This document shows positions 58,043-64,000 of a DNA stretch of 64,000 nucleotides, in pieces (the first letter of the stretch is position 1; the number at the start of each line of letters is the position of its first letter). The stretch comes from Cavia porcellus. Taxonomy: Eukaryota > Chordata > Mammalia > Rodentia > Caviidae. The position numbers were made by a program, and so were the translations under genes. Location: NCBI RefSeq assembly GCF_034190915.1, contig NW_026947503.1, forward strand, positions 23,332,532 to 23,396,531, given 5' to 3'. The notes beneath the pieces were generated by a model. That model saw only the letters and a list, made by a program, of their open reading frames with translations. It was not told the DNA's origin and made no database searches.

Positions 58043-58377
58043 TGTGACTATTAATCCTGATATGTCAGCTTACTATCTTAAGGAATGTTTAGCAGATTAG
58101 TTGAATATACGCCTGGATATACCTGGGTGAGTCATGGAGGCATGGCCATGGGTGCTATAAATGATCCCTTTCCTATTGCTTTCACATTATTTCCCAGGAC
58201 TGTTTATTAGCCACCACAAACTAAGCAACTTTTCTCCACCATATCCTTTCACCATGACCTTCCTGCCTTGCAGTCTACCAACCATGAACTGAATCTCCTT
58301 TACTCCTTTAATTAAACCTTTTCTCCTTTAATTTGTGGGCTTTGGTTATTATGTCCAGCAACAGAAAATCTAACACA
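58043..58377 (+). mobile_element. ORR1-like MaLR 5' LTR
   Basis: Begins TGTGACTATTAATCCTGATA and ends AACACA, about 335 bp. The opening is that of rodent ORR1-type LTRs. It pairs with 60421-60771 through the opening, the gtcaccatga-type middle and the ttatgtccagcaacag-type end. Confidence 0.82.
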
Positions 58378-60420
58378 AAATTGGATACCAGAAGTAGAAG
58401 AGCTATTGTGACCATGCCTAATGGTGACATTTAGAAACTTTTGGAATTAATATGCCCAAAGATTTTGGAAAGATTTGAAAATCTAGGTTAGAGAAGCCCT
58501 AGAATCCTGCAAATAGAGCTTGATAGATGGATGATCTGGGTCAAAGCACAAAAGACCAGTATGCTGACATGAATATGGACAGGCTCAAGAGTTTTAAGCT
58601 GAGTACAAGACTTTACTGGCATTTGAACTACAGTATGCACGCTACCCTCTGGCAGAAATTTGTCTTCATTTTGCCTATTATCTGTGAAAATTCAGCAGTT
58701 GACAATAGGGGGCAGTGGACTAACTAATCTGGTGGGAGAAATTTCAAAATGGCCCAATATTCAGACTGCATCATGAGTTCTGCTTTTAGCTAATTTTATA
58801 GTGAAAATCAAGGACAAATGACACAACAGAAAAACTGGAGAAATTTTGGTCCAGAAGAGAAATGTGTAGCACTATGACCAAAAGGTAGTATCATTAGCAC
58901 CATTTTAAAAACCAAGTTATTTGTATAGGGACAAAAGAAAGATGTCTTGAAGGTATCTCAGGAATCAGTAAGGCCCTACCCAAGACAGGCTCAAGAGGGC
59001 CAAAGTGTCAGTCTTTTATTAATGAAGAGAGACCCTGGACCCCTGATCAACAAAGACACCCTATCAAATTGATTCCCTGGTATTCATTTCACTATGTTCA
59101 GCCACCCAGGTACTCACAGGCCACTATAGCCAAAATCCAAAGGAATCCAGTTCCCGCTTCCAGTAACAGCAGACCTTGGCATTATCCATGTGATGCTGTT
59201 TTTATTGGCATAAAGAATGCAACAGTAACAGGTTCAGGGAGATTTCTCTCCAGATTTCAAAGAAAGACCTGATATGCCAGGCAAGAATCCCCTGCAAAGG
59301 CAATACATTAAATTGCAAGAATGAAACCAAAGATGCATGGAGATCCTATAAAGTCACCAATGGCAGGAATGTTGATGACCAGCCAAGGAGAGCTACAGGT
59401 TATGAGTGGAGGCAACACAGAAATTTCTAAGCTTTAGCCATCAAGATCATAGAGTGGGGCCATAAATATACTCCTTGTAACTTGTTGGGGACCACAAATT
59501 CACAATAGCTGATTTTGCATACTTCCTTAAGGAATAATGTGGGAGGCTTGGGGTTATTGGTACCATTTGTTTTGAGATTTCCCATTAACTCTTTAGGGAT
59601 GGGCCATACTGTCCTACCCATTAAGACTAAAACTAAAACCACTAAATCTAAAAAACACTTCATGGCAAGAACCCTCATAGCATAACATCATCTCTGCCCC
59701 CTTGAGTCATCCCAAGATTATATTTGCTCGCTGAGTCATAGGCCTCTGAATCTTCTGCCTACTTTGAATCTTTTGCAATCCCCATCATCACTGGGGATAA
59801 ATAGTGGCTGTCTTGAAGGGTTGCTCTTTTGGTCCAACTGGACACATCAACTTTCCAGTCATTCATCGTGTATTATTAAATATGTCTCTGGGGGTTTTTT
59901 GTAGTTTTTGTTTGTTTTTATTTGTTTTTTGTTGTTAGTGTTTTATCCTCTTGCTGTACTTTTATCAAAGGAAATTAAGGCTTATGGCTGGATCTCCAGT
60001 AGGAATTGACATTTTTCCACCATGTGTGCTAGATGCCGGACATGAAGCTATAGGATTTAATGTTTGCATTGCTAGTTTTCTGTTTTGCTTTGGTCTGATT
60101 CTTTTCTAGCCCTTCATTCCTTCTTTTGGAATGGCAATGTTCATCCTGTGCTGTTGTGTATCACATGCTATTCAGATTATGCAACTTATTTTTGATTTTT
60201 ACAAAGATTCACAAATAAGAGTTTGCCATAAATCTAAGAAAAAAACATGGACTTTTGAAAAACATTAGAACTACTGAGACTTTCATGAAGGGATTCTTGC
60301 ATTTCTAGTTTTACTCAGGATAGTTATATTGTGTACTTATAAATCTGCCATTGTGTTGATTTTGAGATTAAGTATGATTTAAGTAGATGTATTTGGGTAT
60401 GAAGTTAATAAGGAGTGGAT
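58378..60420 (+). mobile_element. MaLR internal region
   Basis: Starts aaattggataccagaagtag, the usual beginning of a MaLR interior right after the LTR. About 2 kb without an intact gene; frames at 58527-58727 and 59069-59272 are short and unrecognised. MaLR interiors carry at most fossil gag-like sequence and no polymerase. Parts of 59300-59900 may be another insertion that I cannot identify. Confidence 0.7.
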
Positions 60421-60771
60421 TGTCACCATTAACTCCATTATGTCAACTTCACTGGATTAGGAAACATCCAACAGATAAATACAGCACACTCATGTTTGTT
60501 TCTGTATGGGTCATGAAGGCACTGTCTTTGTTACTATATATTGTCCCTTTAGTACTATATGTGGTCCCTCCCCTGTTCCTATTTCCCCCACTTTGCTTCA
60601 GTCACCATGAATTAAGCATATTTGCTCCATCATGCCCTTCTGCCACGATTTGCTTGCATTGGAGTATTCTGTCCAGATACTGAATCTCCTGAAACATGAG
60701 CTAAATTTAACCTTTCTTTCTTTAAACTGTGGTGTTGGGTACTATGCCTAGCAACAGGAAAACTGACTAAT
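60421..60771 (+). mobile_element. ORR1-like MaLR 3' LTR
   Basis: Starts TGTCACCATTAACTCC and ends near gactaata. Strongly diverged from the 5' LTR, implying great age. The 98-codon frame inside it (60387-60683) is not a gene. Confidence 0.76.
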
Positions 60772-61422
60772 AAGTGAACTTAGGAAATCAACAATCAATG
60801 TATTATAGGGAACTAAAGATAAATTCTAAATTTATTTCTGTAATAAATGTCTAACAAATCAAAAATTCTAAAATTAATTTTAAACTAGACTTTTCTCAAT
60901 AGTGAAAGACTGCAAATGAGAAGTCTAATGATTAAATATCTGTCCCTGAAATCATCTTGTTCTTCATCTAGGATATTAAATTTGGAGTCCCAAGATTGCC
61001 ATTTATTGCAAATAAAGCCAGACTGCTGATATGAGAGGATACACTGAAGACCAATTGGTCTGCAATTTAGAGTATTACTTTTTCCTTTAATGTGCTTCTA
61101 TTTATCAAATACGCAAAATTAATTTGCATTCCATTACAGTATAGAAGTTGGTAAGCTATCCAAAACAAGTCAGATGACAGAAAGAAAGGTATCTTGGAAT
61201 TTAAACTTGTCCATGGTTATTTACAATGCTCAAATTTCAGTAATCGACAGTTAGTGAAATCTCTTCATTTTTATTCAATCAGTATATATTGAGCCTGTAA
61301 TACCTAGTAACATTTCAGAGACAGGTTGTCTGCATGAGCCAGTTCCCAATATGGCAAAGGATTAATAGAGAAATGCTTCAGCCATATGCCAAAGGGAAGG
61401 GAGTGGGCAGCTTTCATCAGAT
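60772..61422. other. Anonymous AT-rich DNA
   Basis: Nothing recognised. Confidence 0.5.
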
Positions 61423-61546
61423 AAGTCTAAGAAGTCTTTGTTTTTATTTTTGTTTTCATTTTTGTTTTTGTTTTTCAAACTGGAGCTTGCAAGGCAGGCA
61501 TTTATGTCACTGAGCTAAATCCCCAGCCCCAAGTCTAAGAAATCTT
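61423..61546 (-). mobile_element. ID SINE with internal loss, minus strand
   Basis: Body 61439-61530 ends in gagctaaatccccagcccc, the reversed ID start; the B-box region is truncated and the tail is a TTTTTG-type array. Duplication aagtctaagaagtctt (61423-61438) versus aagtctaagaaatctt (61531-61546). Confidence 0.9.
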
Positions 61547-61737
61547 AACAGAAGAAAATTTGTTTTAGTTTGGTCTTATTCTTAAAGGACAAATACTTTA
61601 GTCTTGAAAAACAAGACATTCTGTGAAAAAAGAAAAAACCAGCACCTACAAAAAAAAATCATCCTGGAACAGCATGAAAGTTGTATTTGACAGGATGTAC
61701 AGAGAAGGGGGACAGAAAAAAACTAAAATTAAATAAA

Positions 61738-61825
61738 AAGGGAGGAAGGAGGGAGGAGAGGAATGAAGGGTGGAGGAAGGGATGGGGAGGAAGACAGAGA
61801 GACAGAAAGAGAGAGAGAAAGAGAG

Positions 61826-61905
<80 letters not shown>
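61738..61905. repeat. Purine-rich GGAA/GA microsatellite
   Basis: GGAGGAA-type repeats grade into (GA)n. The long Arg/Glu frames on the plus strand and Ser/Leu frames on the minus strand are by-products of the repeat. Confidence 0.95.
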
Positions 61906-62906
61906 AACAAATGCATGTTTCCAGAAGACTAACTAGTGAAAATCTTGGAAGAATGTTTCTTCATTGACTGGTTATGTATTGCAGATCATTCTTATTTTAG
62001 TTAATATCATTCTGTGTATGAGGTTAAAAGGTTCAAAAGCAAAAGGAAGTCCTTGAAGTTTGTTGAAACAATTCTTAGCAATTTTCCTTAAAACACAAAG
62101 ATAAGCCAACTCAGCTCAAAAAAGAGAAACTTCAAATTTTAGGAAGTAGAGAATAATATAAAGTAAAGAAAGAAAGGCAAGATAATGACATTTATTTGTT
62201 CTTAATACAATACTATAATAACATTGTATTATACATAAAACAGAAAATATTACAAATATAAAATTGTACTATAAATATAACATTTCCCCCAAAATACAGG
62301 ACAAAAGTGATTCAAAAACCAGATTATATCTGTTTCTTTCTCTGATTAGTGTGTAAGAAGTAAGTCAGGATCTCTTCTAGTGTGTTATGTGTCTGAAAAT
62401 TGCCTCATTACCTGACAGGAATTTCAAAGAATAAAATAGCAGAGATAAAATAGCATAAATTATAAACTTCTATTGAAATAGAAACATTGCAAAATACATT
62501 CAAGCAAAAGGTGTGACTGCAGAGGAAGAGAGAAAATATCACACCATCTGTCAGGTTTGATAACCTAGAGGGAGGAGGAATGAAATTAAGGCAGTGTGAG
62601 TTGAGGTATAGAAGAAACACAATCACAAAAGACATGAAAAAGACAGAACTAGAAGACTTAAAGATTGATTGGAAATCAGGATAAAAGGAAACAGGAGGAA
62701 TCAAAAATTCTTTCCAGAACTCAGTTTGGGTCACAATCAAACGTATTTAATTATTGTCAGAATGAATCACTTACATTCCTCAAAACCTTCTAATTGTTCC
62801 ATTCTCATTTAAAGCTCATTGAAAGCCCTAATTCCATATCCTAATCTGCTCCCCTCACGCTACACTAGCCACACTAACATTCCTTCTATACCTCAAATGC
62901 AGCAAG
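61906..62906. other. Anonymous AT-rich DNA
   Basis: No gene or repeat recognised; the 110-codon minus-strand frame (62740-62408) shows a hydrophobic mixture but no known domain, and nothing else supports it. Confidence 0.5.
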
Positions 62907-63319
62907 TGCTGTGGTCTGGCTATAGTTTGTCCCTTCAGGGTTCAAGAGCTGAAGGCTTGGTCCTCAGTGTGGTGGTATAGAAGTGAAGTGACCTTTAAAA
63001 CAGGGAGCTAATGGGAAGTAATTGGAGGCACTGTCATCATAAGAGATTAAAGTATTTTCCTTCGGTTATTTCTCATGAGATTGAATTTTTATAAAAGCCT
63101 GAACTGACCACTGAATCATTCTCTGATTTTTTTTTATCTGGTTTCACCCAAATTCAATTCTGGGAAAGGCTTTTAACTTTTGATTCTTTTGCTCCTACGT
63201 GTACTCCCACCATGATATCATCTGCCATCTAATACTGGCCTCATACCTTTGAACCTCCACAATTATGAGCTAAGTAAACCTCAGGAACATCTTTACAGCA
63301 GTAGAAAATGACTAATACA
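62907..63319 (+). mobile_element. MaLR-type LTR (MST/MT-like), apparently solo
   Basis: Starts TGCTGTGGTCTGGCTATAG, contains gggaagtaattggaggcact and ctcatgagattgaatttt, and ends gactaatacA, all hallmarks of MaLR LTRs on the plus strand. 413 bp, no interior. Flanking pentamers gcaag and ctaag match only partly. Confidence 0.82.
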
Positions 63320-63905
63320 CTAAGTATGCAATAGGTTTTATGCTGTCTTATTCTCATTATTTGGAATTTTCTCCCTCAAATATCTACTTGAATAACTCTC
63401 TTCAATTAACTTTTATGTGTTAACTCTTCAATAAGCCCTACATTTGCTGCTCTTAATAAATGTCAATTTGTCAGTTATCTAGTCTCCCTTTCCCTGCTTT
63501 ATTTCTAATTGCTTTTATTATCTTCTACCAAATATATTATTTATTCTTATGTAATACTCTCACTTTCTACTGTCTTATTGAGATAAAGCATAGAAGAGAG
63601 AAATTTCAGAACTTTATTTTTTAACTAGTTCAGCTGGTCATGTCCAAGGACATCTAGACAGTAATTCCCATTAAACAGATGTAGTAGTCTAGAACTCAAT
63701 ACAGATTTGTGAAGTGAAGAATTAGAAGTCATAAGCATACAGGCTTAAACCGGGTGATAAATCCAAAATATAAAAAGAGAAAAATAAAAGACAGATAATA
63801 GAAATTAGGGAAATGGATGTTTTTCAAATCTGAAGGGGACCAAGAGATGGAGAGAGAGGAAAAGAAGGGGCAAAGGAATGAAAAAAAAGCTAAAATATAT
63901 TATGA
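63320..63905. other. Anonymous AT-rich DNA
   Basis: Nothing recognised; the end becomes purine-rich just before the next L1 fragment. Confidence 0.5.
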
Positions 63906-64000
63906 ACCTATTCTCTTTTTACATCATGTACTATGTCCATCCTTTGTTTTGACTGACTGCTTTGTTTTGTCATATTTGGTTTTATTCTCTTCCAAAAAAA
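63906..64000 (+). mobile_element. L1 3' UTR, runs off the window
   Basis: Matches 27113-27207 nearly base for base (tttttacatcatgtactatg, then ttttattctcttccaaaaaa). A 5'-truncated plus-strand L1 that continues past position 64000. Confidence 0.9.

Noticed and set aside
59427..59678. 83-codon minus-strand frame with a hydrophobic N-terminus, considered as an envelope-like gene
   Set aside because: It is antisense within a MaLR interior, short, and no transmembrane subunit or cleavage site follows. No support for an env assignment.
61681..61967. Arg/Glu-rich plus-strand and Ser/Leu-rich minus-strand frames
   Set aside because: Translation of a GGAA/GA microsatellite.
62408..62740. 110-codon minus-strand frame
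   Set aside because: AT-rich anonymous DNA, no domain, no regulatory context; chance open frame.

Overview
The window is eukaryotic, AT-rich, gene-free mammalian DNA built almost entirely from retrotransposons. No single-copy host gene, tRNA or rRNA gene, CRISPR array or bacterial-type feature was recognised. The repeat set (tRNA-Ala-derived ID SINEs, B1-like 7SL SINEs including an apparent B1+ID dimer, ORR1-like MaLR LTRs, and L1s with tandem promoter monomers) indicates a rodent. The ID variant does not look murine. A castorimorph such as a kangaroo rat, pocket mouse or beaver is possible, but that is a guess.

Layout. 1-5.5 kb: anonymous DNA, ID and B1-like SINEs, an L1-type 3' end (2.64-4.17 kb) split by a solo LTR with a 5-bp target duplication, and a 68-bp L1 tail insertion. 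5.5-10 kb: a decayed 5'-truncated L1, a second L1 tail and a B1. 10.9-13.2 kb: the first of four ORF1-only, half-L1 (HAL1-like) elements. 13.8-16.0 kb: a minus-strand MaLR with both LTRs. 17.8-25.7 kb: a minus-strand L1 interrupted by the second HAL1-like element. 25.7-29.1 kb: a third, plus-strand HAL1-like element carrying an L1-tail insertion.

29.1-47.4 kb is a nest. A plus-strand L1 (called D) was hit by L1-C, L1-C was hit by L1-B, and L1-B carries an ID SINE. L1-D was hit separately by L1-A. L1-A (39786-46977) is the best copy: 7192 bp, 15-bp target duplication, 3' UTR, ORF2, a 19-nt spacer, ORF1, and a 5' UTR of about three near-identical 260-bp monomers. It is nevertheless a pseudogene, with three stops and one frameshift in ORF2 and one stop and two frameshifts in ORF1.

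47.4-50.7 kb holds an older L1 and a second copy of the 2.64-4.17 kb repeat, lacking the solo LTR. 52.6-57.9 kb is a second nest: L1, then L1, then the fourth HAL1-like element, then an ID SINE. 58.0-60.8 kb holds an ORR1-like MaLR with two LTRs, 62.9-63.3 kb another MaLR LTR, and the window ends inside a further L1 3' UTR.

The functional logic is parasitic. L1s supply reverse transcriptase and endonuclease. HAL1-like elements keep an ORF1 and an L1-like 3' tail but no ORF2, and ID and B1 SINEs carry no protein; both groups show L1-style target duplications or A-rich tails. The most interesting content is the half-L1 family, its duplicated-tail variant, the three different promoter types on related L1s, and the paralogous empty site of the solo LTR. 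All assignments come from reading the sequence and comparing copies inside the window; no database search was run.
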